Of a stretch of DNA of 64,000 bases, positions 45,507 through 53,738 are shown in pieces. Origin of the DNA: Chlamydiales bacterium (GTDB taxonomy: Bacteria; Chlamydiota; Chlamydiia; Chlamydiales; JAAKFR01); assembly GCA_024233495.1 (NCBI GenBank), contig JACKPM010000004.1:124001-188000 (forward strand). The letters run 5' to 3'. The notes under the pieces are model-generated. The model made no database searches. It saw only the letters and a list, made by a program, of their open reading frames with translations, and was not told the DNA's origin. Position 1 is the stretch's first letter; every line of letters starts with the position of its first letter. The position numbers and the translations under genes are program-made.

Positions 45507-46288
45507 TACTCTATGCTCATTTCATAATCGAGTTGTCTTTGGAGGCGGTGGCGCAGCTTTAAAAGCGCCTTTGTATGGATCTGAGAGACGCGAGACTCGC
45601 TTACCCCCATCACTTTCCCAATCTCCTTTAACATCATCTCTTCATAGTAGTAGAGGGTTAAAACCTCTCTCTCCTGATCAGGCAAGTTTTGGATAGCCTC
45701 TTTTAGAATAGCGCAAAACTCACTCTTGTGGGCCACATCAAAGCCTGTCTCTGCGCGTTGGTCCGCGATCCGCTCGGAAAGGGTGGTGCTATCTTCGCCA
45801 CCTGTCGAAATCTCTGCATTGAGCGGCAAAAGGACAGCAGGGCGGATGCGGAGCAAAAGATCCTCAAACTCCTCCTCGCTCATCCCTAAATGTTCAGAAA
45901 GCTCCTCATCTGTGGGAGCGCGGCCAAGCTCCTGCTGCAAATCGCTCTGCGCATTGCTCACTTCGTTCGCCTTTTGATGAATGCTTCTTGGAATCCAGTC
46001 GAGCTCACGCAGCTCGTCGATAATGGCTCCCTTGATGAGCAAGATCGCATAGCTCTCAAACTTCGCAGCACGCTGGTTGTCATACTTCTCAACAGCGCGC
46101 ATGAGCCCTGTGACCCCACTCGAATAGAGATCGTCTAATTTGATGTGTGTGGGGAGAGTGGAGCCAAGGCGCCCCACCACATATTTGACTAGAAAGAGGT
46201 AGTGGACGATGAGCTCATCCCTAAACTCCGTCTTACCTGTCGAGAGGAAATTTCGCCACAAATCGGCAACCGCATCTTCTTGCTTCAT
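45506..46288 (-). CDS. fliA: RNA polymerase sigma-28 factor (FliA/WhiG family)
   Basis: 260 residues. Region 2 with YLFLVKYVVGRLGSTLP and DLYSSGVTGLMRAVEKYD, then FESYAILLIKGAIIDELRELDWIPRS (2.4/3.0), region 3 APTDEELSEHLGM, and region 4 LPDQEREVLTLYYYEEMMLKEIGKVMGVSESRVSQIHTKAL. Chlamydial sigma-28 serves late developmental genes. The kinase gene is coupled behind it. The flagellar export genes flhA and flhB lie about 5 kb further on, keeping an ancestral link between sigma-28 and flagellar functions. Confidence 0.95.
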   Translation of the reverse strand: MKQEDAVADLWRNFLSTGKTEFRDELIVHYLFLVKYVVGRLGSTLPTHIKLDDLYSSGVTGLMRAVEKYDNQRAAKFESYAILLIKGAIIDELRELDWIPRSIHQKANEVSNAQSDLQQELGRAPTDEELSEHLGMSEEEFEDLLLRIRPAVLLPLNAEISTGGEDSTTLSERIADQRAETGFDVAHKSEFCAILKEAIQNLPDQEREVLTLYYYEEMMLKEIGKVMGVSESRVSQIHTKALLKLRHRLQRQLDYEMSIE

Positions 46289-46318
46289 CCCCTCTATTGT
46301 AGAATTAAACTATTATTT

Positions 46319-46720
46319 TTACAAATCTTCTCCCTTAATCCAATTCGTCCAAGAGTCCCACTCAAACCAAGAAGCTGTTCCAGGCTGGAATTTCTGATTC
46401 TTCTGAAGCCAATCATCGAACTCCTTGGCATTAATTTTGAAGATATCCCTTTCAGAAATCTGCAGTTTTGTTCCCTTCTCGTGCCGAACAGCGCCTATCA
46501 TGAATCCTAGAAGACCGCCCGCAACGCCGCCCACAAGGCCAAAGCCGTGATAGTCTAAAACCTTTAGAGGCACCACTGTTCCCGCAATACCTCCAACAAC
46601 AGCCGCTATCATCAGAGCAATCCCCTGCCACTTATAGCGCGCGCTCTCGTCATCCTTAAAATCTGGGATTTCTGTTCCTTTGTATGACCTATAGTTATCG
46701 TAAGATCTATCGAGTTTCAC
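46319..46720 (-). CDS. Small two-helix membrane protein, paralogue of 47045-47626
   Basis: 133 residues from a GTG at 46720 with a strong GGAGGAG 4-5 nt before. Two glycine-rich membrane helices (~33-52 and 60-78) separate a charged N-terminus from a soluble tail. The tail KLQISERDIFKINAKEFDDWLQKNQ resembles RVSERDFKEVDQRIVHRWLELN of the protein at 47045-47626, so both share a topology (two helices then an ISERD helix) and a likely origin. The paired hydrophobic helices fit chlamydial inclusion-membrane (Inc) proteins, but this is inference. Confidence 0.6.
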   Translation of the reverse strand: MKLDRSYDNYRSYKGTEIPDFKDDESARYKWQGIALMIAAVVGGIAGTVVPLKVLDYHGFGLVGGVAGGLLGFMIGAVRHEKGTKLQISERDIFKINAKEFDDWLQKNQKFQPGTASWFEWDSWTNWIKGEDL

Positions 46721-46837
46721 CTACTCCTCCATGAGTATTCTTAATTATTTGCTTAAAATTATAAATTCTTATAAAGATTATTTTTTATCATCTATTGCAC
46801 TCCTCCTCAAACTATCAAAATCTTTTCGACTATTTAC

Positions 46838-47003
46838 TAGATGGTGTCGTCAAATTTTCTCCTTTGTCAGCCGGATCTTTTCTGCCAAAATGCGCCCTCG
46901 CAACCTCGAAGTAACGCTTTGGCTACTCCCTTCGCTTTCGATTGCGCATTTTGCCTAGAAAATCTCTCGCCTCACAAAGGAGAAAATTTGACGACACCAT
47001 CTA
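46838..47003. repeat. Repeat family A, full copy 4 (166 bp), inverted core
   Basis: Starts TAGATGGTGTCGTCAAAT and ends ATTTGACGACACCATCTA. The core reads in the opposite direction to copies 1-3. It separates the two small membrane-protein paralogues. The ~320-bp gap 46721-47044 contains nothing else recognisable. Confidence 0.9.
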
Positions 47004-47044
47004 CTCTCTCCATTAAACTTTATTTAAAGTCGCAGCCTGTATCT

Positions 47045-47626
47045 TTAAGCGTCTATTTGCTCCTTAATTTTTTCAAAATCCATCTCAACTTTCTGTCCAT
47101 ACGGTTCCTTCAGTCTACTTTTGCTCGAATTCAATTCTAGCCATCTATGGACAATACGTTGGTCGACTTCTTTAAAATCTCTCTCTGAAACACGAGTTCG
47201 TAGTCTTATTTCTGCCAAAGACCTCCATACTACAGCGGTAAGAATAGGAATTAGAGATGGAAAGCAAATAGCCGATGCAAGATGACCCTCAGAGATTGAG
47301 GAAAAGCTTTTTCCTATTTTCGCCCATAGAACTGCTTCTACCAAAGCAAAAAGCGCTATCCCACACACTATAGAAATCACCTGTGCTCTAGGGAATGATT
47401 TACTTGGGTCATCCATAAGAGACGGGTTCGGCGGCAACATATAACAATTATTTCCTTGCTCTCTCTCTAGGAGTCGCGTTGCGAAAAAGTGGTCAGCATA
47501 AGCTGCCTTAACCTGGTAGTAAAATGGGCGTGCTCTATCCTCTCCCCATAAATTCGACGCACTACCAAATTCATCTCTTTCCCCTCGCCAATGAGGTGAA
47601 GCTACAATATTATTTACCGAACTCAT
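47045..47626 (-). CDS. Two-helix membrane protein, paralogue of 46319-46720
   Basis: 193 residues from ATG 47626 with AAAGGGGGG before it; a TTG at 47641 adds five residues without benefit. Hydrophobic helices at about 81-105 (VISIVCGIALFALVEAVLW) and 118-135. The C-terminal part has RVSERDFKEVDQRIVHRWLELN, matching the ISERD segment of the smaller neighbour. The N-terminus is polar with a WRGERDEFGSASNLW stretch. The bilobed hydrophobic region recalls Inc proteins. Function unknown; the family A element between the two genes may mark the duplication. Confidence 0.6.
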   Translation of the reverse strand: MSSVNNIVASPHWRGERDEFGSASNLWGEDRARPFYYQVKAAYADHFFATRLLEREQGNNCYMLPPNPSLMDDPSKSFPRAQVISIVCGIALFALVEAVLWAKIGKSFSSISEGHLASAICFPSLIPILTAVVWRSLAEIRLRTRVSERDFKEVDQRIVHRWLELNSSKSRLKEPYGQKVEMDFEKIKEQIDA

Positions 47627-47717
47627 ATACCCCCCTTTCAAGTTAAGCTATGTAAAATATTATAAATTATATTTATAAAGATTGTATTAAACATTTTATT
47701 TTTTTATAGTTGCTATT

Positions 47718-49436
47718 ATGCTTCTTTTCTCTGTGCTCTCTCTATCGAAATCTTTTGGAACCAAACGGCTATTTGCTGCCCTCTCCTTTAGTATTGAGAG
47801 TGGGGACCGCGTGGGACTGATCGGGCAAAATGGCTCTGGAAAGTCTACTTTTATGAAGATTTTAGCGGGGCTGGAGGAAGCTGATGAGGGCACACTCTCA
47901 GCTAAACGGGGGCTAAAGGTGGGATACCTTCCTCAGAGCTGCGATTTCCCCGACAAGAACCCCTACGATCTTCTAAGGGAGCATGGTGATGAGCTTGCGG
48001 TGAAGCGGTGGATGAGCAAACTGGGCTTCACTGGCGAGGAGCAGAGTGCAGCTCTCTTGTCTGGGGGGTGGAAGAAGCGCTTACGCCTCGCTCAGGAGAT
48101 GCTGCATGAGCCCGATCTTCTCCTTTTAGATGAACCCACTAACCACCTTGATTTGGAGGGTGTGCTCTTCTTAGAACGCTTTTTAAAGCATGAAGCGCCC
48201 ACCTATCTTTTGGTGAGTCACGACCGCTACTTTTTGAGTCATGTCACCAACCGCATCCTTGAGATCGACCCTGTCTATCCGGAGGGGCTGTTTGCGATCA
48301 AGGGCTCCTACCAAAACTTCTTGGAGAAGAAGGAGGCGTTTTTGCAAGGACAGCTGCAAAGGGAGCGCTCCCTCTCCTCGAAGGCGAGGCGAGAGCTGGA
48401 GTGGATGCGCTCGACGCCGCAGGCGCGCACAACAAAGTCTCGCTCGCGAGTTGACCAGGCAAACGCCCTTTTCGACGATCTTGCCGATGTGCGCAAACGA
48501 AATCAACAGAGGCGCGCTGGAATCGACTTTGTAGCGAGTGAGCGGGAGACGCGTAAGCTCCTTGTTGCCAAAAACATCTCCAAGTGGAACCTTTTTGAGC
48601 ACATCGACTTCACCCTTTCGCCTGGCACACGGTTGGGGTTGATGGGGCCCAATGGGTGCGGCAAGACGACACTACTGCGTCTGCTTGCCGATGAGCTGCA
48701 GCCCGATGTGGGCACACTCAAAAGGGCAGATGAGCTGAAGGTTGTCTACTTCGACCAGCACCGCACCAAGCTGCCCGATACCATCACACTCCGTGACGCC
48801 CTCTCGCCCAATGGAGATTTTGTGGAGTATCATGGGCAGCGCATCCATGTGAATGGGTGGTGTCAACGCTTTCTCTTCTCACCCGATGTGCTCGACATGC
48901 CGATTGGGAAGCTCTCTGGCGGCGAAAGAGCGCGCATTGCCATCGCACATCTGATGCTACAGCCGGCAGATATTTTGCTCTTAGATGAGCCAACCAACGA
49001 CCTCGACATCCCAACGCTTGAGACGTTGGAGCGCAATCTTCTCGAGTTTCCAGGAGCTGTTGTGCTGATCACGCACGACCGCTGCATGCTCGACCGTACA
49101 TGCAACACCCTTCTCTCCCTCACCGATGGAGAGCACTACGCCGACTACGCGCAGTGGGAGCAAAACCAAACAAAAAAAGAGCGCCCCAAGAAAAAGGAGC
49201 GGCAACCTCAGAAAAAAAACACCCTCTCTTACAAAGAGAAGAAAGAGTATGAGGGGATTGAAGGAAAGATCGAAGAGCTAGAGAAAAAGGCGCGCGAGCT
49301 CACACAGCTGATAGAAAGCAATGAGCTCTCAGCTCAAGAGCTGACGGAGGCGTGCGAGGCGATCGCTCTTATTGAGACACAGATTGAACAACTTCTCTGC
49401 CGCTTCGACGAGCTCGATAAGCGGCTACAAGGATAG
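47718..49436 (+). CDS. ABC-F family ATPase (Uup-like), translation-associated
   Basis: 572 residues with two ABC ATPase halves and no membrane domain. First half: LIGQNGSGKSTF, signature LSGGWKKRLRLAQ (SGGW, slightly divergent), LLLDEPTNHLDLEG. Linker coiled coil (~255-290, KEAFLQGQLQRERSL region). Second half: LMGPNGCGKTTL, LSGGERARIAIAHLM, LLLDEPTNDLD. The C-terminal lysine-rich coiled coil (KKKERQPQKKN then KIEELEKKARELT) is typical of Uup, which acts on ribosomes. No ribosome-binding site is strong. Its last 68 bp overlap a convergent membrane-protein gene. Confidence 0.92.
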   Translation: MLLFSVLSLSKSFGTKRLFAALSFSIESGDRVGLIGQNGSGKSTFMKILAGLEEADEGTLSAKRGLKVGYLPQSCDFPDKNPYDLLREHGDELAVKRWMSKLGFTGEEQSAALLSGGWKKRLRLAQEMLHEPDLLLLDEPTNHLDLEGVLFLERFLKHEAPTYLLVSHDRYFLSHVTNRILEIDPVYPEGLFAIKGSYQNFLEKKEAFLQGQLQRERSLSSKARRELEWMRSTPQARTTKSRSRVDQANALFDDLADVRKRNQQRRAGIDFVASERETRKLLVAKNISKWNLFEHIDFTLSPGTRLGLMGPNGCGKTTLLRLLADELQPDVGTLKRADELKVVYFDQHRTKLPDTITLRDALSPNGDFVEYHGQRIHVNGWCQRFLFSPDVLDMPIGKLSGGERARIAIAHLMLQPADILLLDEPTNDLDIPTLETLERNLLEFPGAVVLITHDRCMLDRTCNTLLSLTDGEHYADYAQWEQNQTKKERPKKKERQPQKKNTLSYKEKKEYEGIEGKIEELEKKARELTQLIESNELSAQELTEACEAIALIETQIEQLLCRFDELDKRLQG

Positions 49437-50415
49437 CTCCGAGGCAAACAAAAGCCAAAGTACGTATGTACGGAGCAGTTGCAGCGAGCGAACCTAACTT
49501 GACAATCAACCCTTGCTGCGCAAGAGAGGGAAGCATCTTGAAGAGCGGTAAAAGAAGAAGCTGAGTCACCACCTGCACAAAAAAGCGTTTTTTGAGCTCC
49601 ACACCTCTAAACAAAATCTGCACGAGGGGGAAGAAGAGCGCCGATGAGGTAGCCATCAAAAGAGCGTGGCTCATCCACATCTTGGGGAAAAAACCGGTCA
49701 TGAGCACGGCAAGCGCTCCAAAAAGAGCGGCTGACCGCCATCCCCTCTTCATATAGAAAAACGTTCCGAGAAAAGCCCAAACAAGTGAGAGAACAAGCGT
49801 ACCCACCCCAATCTGAAGCGGAGGAAGGCCGCGCACTTTGATCAACGTTTTCACCATGAGACAGCCACCTAGAAAAAGTGCAGCGCTTAAATAGGGAAAA
49901 CGTCCGCCCGATTCGCTCTCTTGGGAAGTTTGGCAGCGGCAGGCAAAAGAGACAATCACCATCGCCAGCACAACAAAAGAGACGCCAAGCATGAGGGCTA
50001 TTTCTTTTGGCAATGAGAGCCCCAAAATAGGGAGAGCCAAAGTGGCAGGAAGACCCAAAATAAGGGCGAGCAAGAAGTAACCTTTCGTGCTCTTCATCTT
50101 TTGATTCACAAGCCCCCAGATGAGCACTGTAAAGAGAGGAAGGCGCGCCACATTGAGTGTGTAGTAGAGAGGAAAGGGATTTTTGAAAAAGGCGAAGAGC
50201 AAGATGAGAAGCGCTAGAGCACCTAGCGTCCATTGACATACTTTTTCAAAAGGTTTTTTCCAGGCAAGAAGCGCAAGTATTGCCGCCACTCCAAATTGCA
50301 CAGGGAGATGATACACTTGCACCATCGGGTGGAATGAGGGGATCGTTGAGGCTGCAAAGAAAAAACTATGCGCACACGCCAAAACAAAAGACAGTAACAA
50401 ATAGAAAATAATCAT
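49369..50415 (-). CDS. Multi-pass membrane protein, unknown function
   Basis: 348 residues, with about ten hydrophobic helices spaced over the entire length (starting YLLLSFVLACAHSFFFAA and LPVQFGVAAILALLAW), short loops and a basic C-terminus RARRSGRE. No transporter signature that I can name. The gene overlaps the ABC-F gene by 68 bp at its 3' end (opposite strands) and follows flhF by 23 bp on the same strand, so it may be the last gene of the flhB-flhA-flhF transcript. The long 3' overlap means both reading frames are constrained there. Confidence 0.6.
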   Translation of the reverse strand: MIIFYLLLSFVLACAHSFFFAASTIPSFHPMVQVYHLPVQFGVAAILALLAWKKPFEKVCQWTLGALALLILLFAFFKNPFPLYYTLNVARLPLFTVLIWGLVNQKMKSTKGYFLLALILGLPATLALPILGLSLPKEIALMLGVSFVVLAMVIVSFACRCQTSQESESGGRFPYLSAALFLGGCLMVKTLIKVRGLPPLQIGVGTLVLSLVWAFLGTFFYMKRGWRSAALFGALAVLMTGFFPKMWMSHALLMATSSALFFPLVQILFRGVELKKRFFVQVVTQLLLLPLFKMLPSLAQQGLIVKLGSLAATAPYIRTLAFVCLGAILVAAYRARRSGREVVQSVSQ

Positions 50416-50438
50416 GCGGAAATATTATTAAAATACTA

Positions 50439-51161
50439 CTATTTCGTCAATATATAGCGAAGTTTTTGAAACTCTTCAGTATTGAGGTCAGCGAGCATTT
50501 TCCGGATGATTTGGTGGGGTTTTGCCACCTCTAAGATGCCGGGAAGTGGATAACCATGGGCGGTGTAGCGGATAGGGAGTTTGGATTTGGCGCAGATGTT
50601 GAGGAGGGTTCCAAGGGTGAGCGTCTCGTCGAGTTTGGTGAAGATGAGGCTTTCTGGTTGGAGCGAAGAGAATTGGTGAATCGCACCGTATAGGTCGACC
50701 TCTTTTGTGGAAGCGCTGAGACAGAGTAGAATTTGCACATTTGGAAAATCCGCTAGGTATTCGCCGAGCGCATCAACACGGCTCTCTTGGTAGTAGTTAC
50801 ACCCTTCCGTGTCAAGGATGGTAAGGTCAGCATCTTTGGACTCTTCAGTGCCAATCGCGACTTTTTTGTTTTGCGCTCTGTAGTGTTCGGCAAGTTTTCT
50901 GATGGTAGTGGACTTCCCTACACCTGTGGGGCCAACAAGAGCGAGTGTACGTGGCTTTTCAAAGGTAAGCTCCCCTGTGACGCGGATGTAACGCGCTAAT
51001 ATAGTGGGAAGAGCACCCATCTCTTGTGCGGATTGCGTGAATTCGAGTGTCACTTTTTCGGCAAGTTCTGGAAGCACTCCTTTCGATGTAAGGAAGCGGG
51101 TGATCCCTTTGCGCTCTCGAAGGAGACGTTTAAGCTCTGCAACGTTGTATTGCCGGTTCAT
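50439..51161 (-). CDS. flhF: FlhF-like SRP-type GTPase lacking the G2 segment
   Basis: 240 residues; FlhF is usually ~360-460. An N-terminal helical region (1-70), Walker A GPTGVGKSTTIRKL (77-90), then DTEG at 117-120, IFTKLDE around 176-182 (G4), and PIRYTAHGYPLPGILEVA (the usual FlhF end motif). Between Walker A and DTEG, typical FlhF has ~80 residues including DTYRxGAxEQL (G2); here only ~30 remain, so about 40 residues containing the Thr of G2 and the dimer interface are missing. It probably cannot dimerise or hydrolyse GTP normally. The ATGA overlaps the flhA end. Confidence 0.75.
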   Translation of the reverse strand: MNRQYNVAELKRLLRERKGITRFLTSKGVLPELAEKVTLEFTQSAQEMGALPTILARYIRVTGELTFEKPRTLALVGPTGVGKSTTIRKLAEHYRAQNKKVAIGTEESKDADLTILDTEGCNYYQESRVDALGEYLADFPNVQILLCLSASTKEVDLYGAIHQFSSLQPESLIFTKLDETLTLGTLLNICAKSKLPIRYTAHGYPLPGILEVAKPHQIIRKMLADLNTEEFQKLRYILTK

Positions 51162-52942
51162 AGCAACACCTCATTGGAGACTGTGCCAATGGTGTCGAGC
51201 TGCACGTCAGTGTCCACTTCACTGTAGGCAAGAATGGGGAGTTTGGGAAGCCGTTTTTCCATGATGGTGCGCAAGTGAGGACGTGCTCGTGCAGCTGTAA
51301 GCACGACGGCTTTTTGATCCTGTAGGAGCTCTTCAATCGCTCCAGCGATTTTGTCGATAGTGCGAGGGCGAAGCGCATTGGAAACATCGAGCATTTTTTC
51401 TACTTTTGGATCGATAGTGATCACGCAGGCTGTGCGCTCTTGTCCGAAGAATTTATCTGTGATCGTGTGGGCGAGTCCTTCCCGCACACGCTCAATCATC
51501 TTGGGAAGTTCAAGCGGTGTGGGCGTAGCAAGAAGCTCGAGAATTGCAGTAAAGTCGGTGATAGGGATGCGCTCTTTGAGCAGCGCCTGTACAACTGAAA
51601 GCACTTGACCGTGGTTGAGTTTGAGCTCATTCACTGCAGCGGCATCATTGCGACGCACCTCTTCGATGAGGCGTGCCACATCTTGCCTCGTGATGAGTTC
51701 ATGTGCGTGACTCTCGAAAACCTCTTCAAGCTGGGATAAGATGGCATCCACCTCGCGCTCTCGCCCTTGATGAATTTTGATGCCCCGTAAAGAAAGTGTG
51801 TAACAGTTGGGAGAGATCTCCATGCTGTCAGTGATCGTGACCTTTCCAATGTGGATGCCCACGTTTTTAAGGATCGTTTTGCGTAAAGTAGGAAGCGCTT
51901 GGTGCAGCTCCTCTCCCTTGCCAGCAAGGTTGACGCCAAGTGAAATCTCGATCGGCGAAGAGACTTTCTGCTTTACCTCTCCCCCGTTGCGCAAGAGCAA
52001 GATGGCGTAGAAGAGAAGAGCACTTCCCATAGGCACCATCACAAGAAGAGGCATGCCAGGAACAAGACTGAGAAGAAGCACGAGGATGCCGGAGAAGAGG
52101 AGTACTTTGGGGTGATTAAACATCTGCTTGGTGAGCGCTTTTCCCAAACTCTCAGAAGAGGCGCGTGTCACTAAAATGCCGGCGCCAATAGAAACAAGAA
52201 GGGCCGGAATTTGACTCACAAGGCCATCGCCCACTGTGAGGCAGGTGAAAGTGGTCCAACACTCCTTCCATGAAAACTCTTTCACAAAGAAACCAACTAC
52301 AAAACCACCTATTACATTGACAAGAGTGATGATGATGCTAGCAATAGCATCTCCGCGCACAAACTTGCTTGCGCCATCCATAGCGCCATAAAACTCTGCC
52401 TCTTGCCCCACTTTGCCCCGCTCTTTGCGCGCCTCAGTTTGGTCAAGCAGTCCCGACTGCAGCTCGGCATCGATGGCAGATTGCTTCCCTGGAAGCGCTT
52501 CTAAAGTGAAGCGTGCGGCAACCTCCGCTACCCGTCCCGCTCCTTTAGTCACTACAATAAAGTTAATCACGGTGAGTAGCCCAAAGAGAATAAGGCCCAC
52601 AAGCGTGTTGTTTTGCGTGACAAAGCTTCCAAAAGTTTGGATGATGTCCCCTCCCTCCCCGTGTGTCAAAATCATGCGAGTGGAAGCGATGTTCAACCCT
52701 AAGCGATAGAGTGTAAGAAAAAGAAGTAGGGAGGGAAAGCTCGAAAATTCCATCGCACTCTCTACATAGAGCGTCAACAAAAGCACCATGACCGAAAAGA
52801 CGATATTAAGACAAAGGAGCGTATCTAAAAGGAGCGGAGGAAGAGGGATGATCAAAAGAAGAATGAGTGAGAGGACGCCCCCTGCAAGCAAGGCGTCTGA
52901 ATGATTCATTAACGCAAGTAGTCTTTCACGAATGCCTCTCAT
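51158..52942 (-). CDS. flhA: Flagellar export gate protein FlhA
   Basis: 594 residues from ATG 52942, close to the 580 expected for the chlamydial form and shorter than SctV (712). N-terminal eight-helix membrane domain with RLGLNIASTRMIL, VVTKGAGRVAEVAARFTLEALPGKQSAIDAEL; C-terminal cytoplasmic domain (~320-594). A GTG immediately before it (52945) is an alternative start. It has its own partner set in this window, FlhB-like upstream and FlhF-like downstream. Chlamydia retains flhA without flagella, and the protein is thought to contribute to secretion, though its role is unsettled. Confidence 0.95.
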   Translation of the reverse strand: MRGIRERLLALMNHSDALLAGGVLSLILLLIIPLPPLLLDTLLCLNIVFSVMVLLLTLYVESAMEFSSFPSLLLFLTLYRLGLNIASTRMILTHGEGGDIIQTFGSFVTQNNTLVGLILFGLLTVINFIVVTKGAGRVAEVAARFTLEALPGKQSAIDAELQSGLLDQTEARKERGKVGQEAEFYGAMDGASKFVRGDAIASIIITLVNVIGGFVVGFFVKEFSWKECWTTFTCLTVGDGLVSQIPALLVSIGAGILVTRASSESLGKALTKQMFNHPKVLLFSGILVLLLSLVPGMPLLVMVPMGSALLFYAILLLRNGGEVKQKVSSPIEISLGVNLAGKGEELHQALPTLRKTILKNVGIHIGKVTITDSMEISPNCYTLSLRGIKIHQGREREVDAILSQLEEVFESHAHELITRQDVARLIEEVRRNDAAAVNELKLNHGQVLSVVQALLKERIPITDFTAILELLATPTPLELPKMIERVREGLAHTITDKFFGQERTACVITIDPKVEKMLDVSNALRPRTIDKIAGAIEELLQDQKAVVLTAARARPHLRTIMEKRLPKLPILAYSEVDTDVQLDTIGTVSNEVLL

Positions 52943-52977
52943 CACCTCATTTCAATAATTTATTTACCAGTTTGAAA

Positions 52978-53580
52978 TCAATCTTCCTTTTGCTCTTCTT
53001 GCATTTCGTTCTTAGTCATGCGCATCTCTTTGAAAAAGCGATACCTTTGAAACACATAGTCGAGAATTCCTAGAACTAGCAGAGAGAGTGAAAGAGAAAA
53101 TCCCAAATGGAGAAGGGAAGAGAAGAGATAGTCAAACCGCTGCTCGATAGTTGTAAAGTGAGGCACCTTTGTTGTTTGTAAAAAAAGGTAGAGTACAAGT
53201 GAGAGCACGGCGGTTTTGAGGAAGGGAAAAAAGAGGCGGAAATTCTTTTTCCCATTTTTAGGAAAAGAGAAGAAAAAGCCGATCTGCATGAAATGGACAA
53301 GATAGGCAAGACAAAATGTAGCAACCATTATAATAAGCAGGGGCGTAAGCACACTGAGCACGCCCTTAAAAAGAGCAGCAACAGGCTCTTGCGCATTGAG
53401 GCAGTCAAACTGCATCAAATTTTTGAGGCGGTGGTATAAAAGAGGACCCGCAAACCATAGGATGCAAAAAAAGGCTGTAAAAAGAAGGCCTAGTGCCAAT
53501 TCAGCCGAGTGGATCACCCTCCCCTCTTTGCGCGCCTTCTTCAGTTTTTTCTTTGTTGGGGCAAATTCCTTTTCTTCCAT
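52978..53580 (-). CDS. flhB: FlhB-like export protein lacking the cytoplasmic (NPTH) domain
   Basis: 200 residues against ~350-380 for complete FlhB/SctU. The start EFAPTKKKLKKARKEGRVIHSAEL matches the FlhB N-terminus, and four membrane helices (about 27-48, 77-102, 120-145, 155-175) follow. The sequence stops at RMTKNEMQEEQKED, exactly where the linker into the autocleavage domain would start (E. coli-type MTKQEVKDEYK). Only 31 bp separate it from flhA, so no domain remnant is left. Compare full-length SctU at 9386-10450. It may act as a pure membrane gate component, with substrate switching lost. Confidence 0.82.
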   Translation of the reverse strand: MEEKEFAPTKKKLKKARKEGRVIHSAELALGLLFTAFFCILWFAGPLLYHRLKNLMQFDCLNAQEPVAALFKGVLSVLTPLLIIMVATFCLAYLVHFMQIGFFFSFPKNGKKNFRLFFPFLKTAVLSLVLYLFLQTTKVPHFTTIEQRFDYLFSSLLHLGFSLSLSLLVLGILDYVFQRYRFFKEMRMTKNEMQEEQKED

Positions 53581-53662
53581 ATTTTTGTGTTTATAGATAT
53601 TGTAAGAAAATGTCGAGAGGGAGTATATTTCTCGACTTATGCAAGCACAACGTGTTTGCTGA

Positions 53663-53737
53663 CGGAGTATAGCGCAGCTTGGCTAGCGCAACTGCTTTGG
53701 GAGCAGTGGGTCGGGGGTTCAAATCCCTCTACTCCGA
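53663..53737 (+). tRNA. tRNA-Pro (anticodon TGG)
   Basis: 75-nt cloverleaf: acceptor CGGAGTA (53663-53669) pairs with TACTCCG (53730-53736), discriminator A at 53737. Anticodon stem ACTGC/GCAGT encloses TTTGGGA with TGG at 53698-53700, reading CCA and wobble proline codons. T-loop GGGTTCAAATCCC is standard. CCA is not encoded. The discriminator is followed by one base and then the ferredoxin start codon. Confidence 0.97.
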
Positions 53738-53738
53738 T

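Noticed and set aside
52946..52977. Frameshift explaining the short FlhB
   Set aside because: Only ~35 bp remain before flhA, and no frame there encodes an NPTH-like domain.
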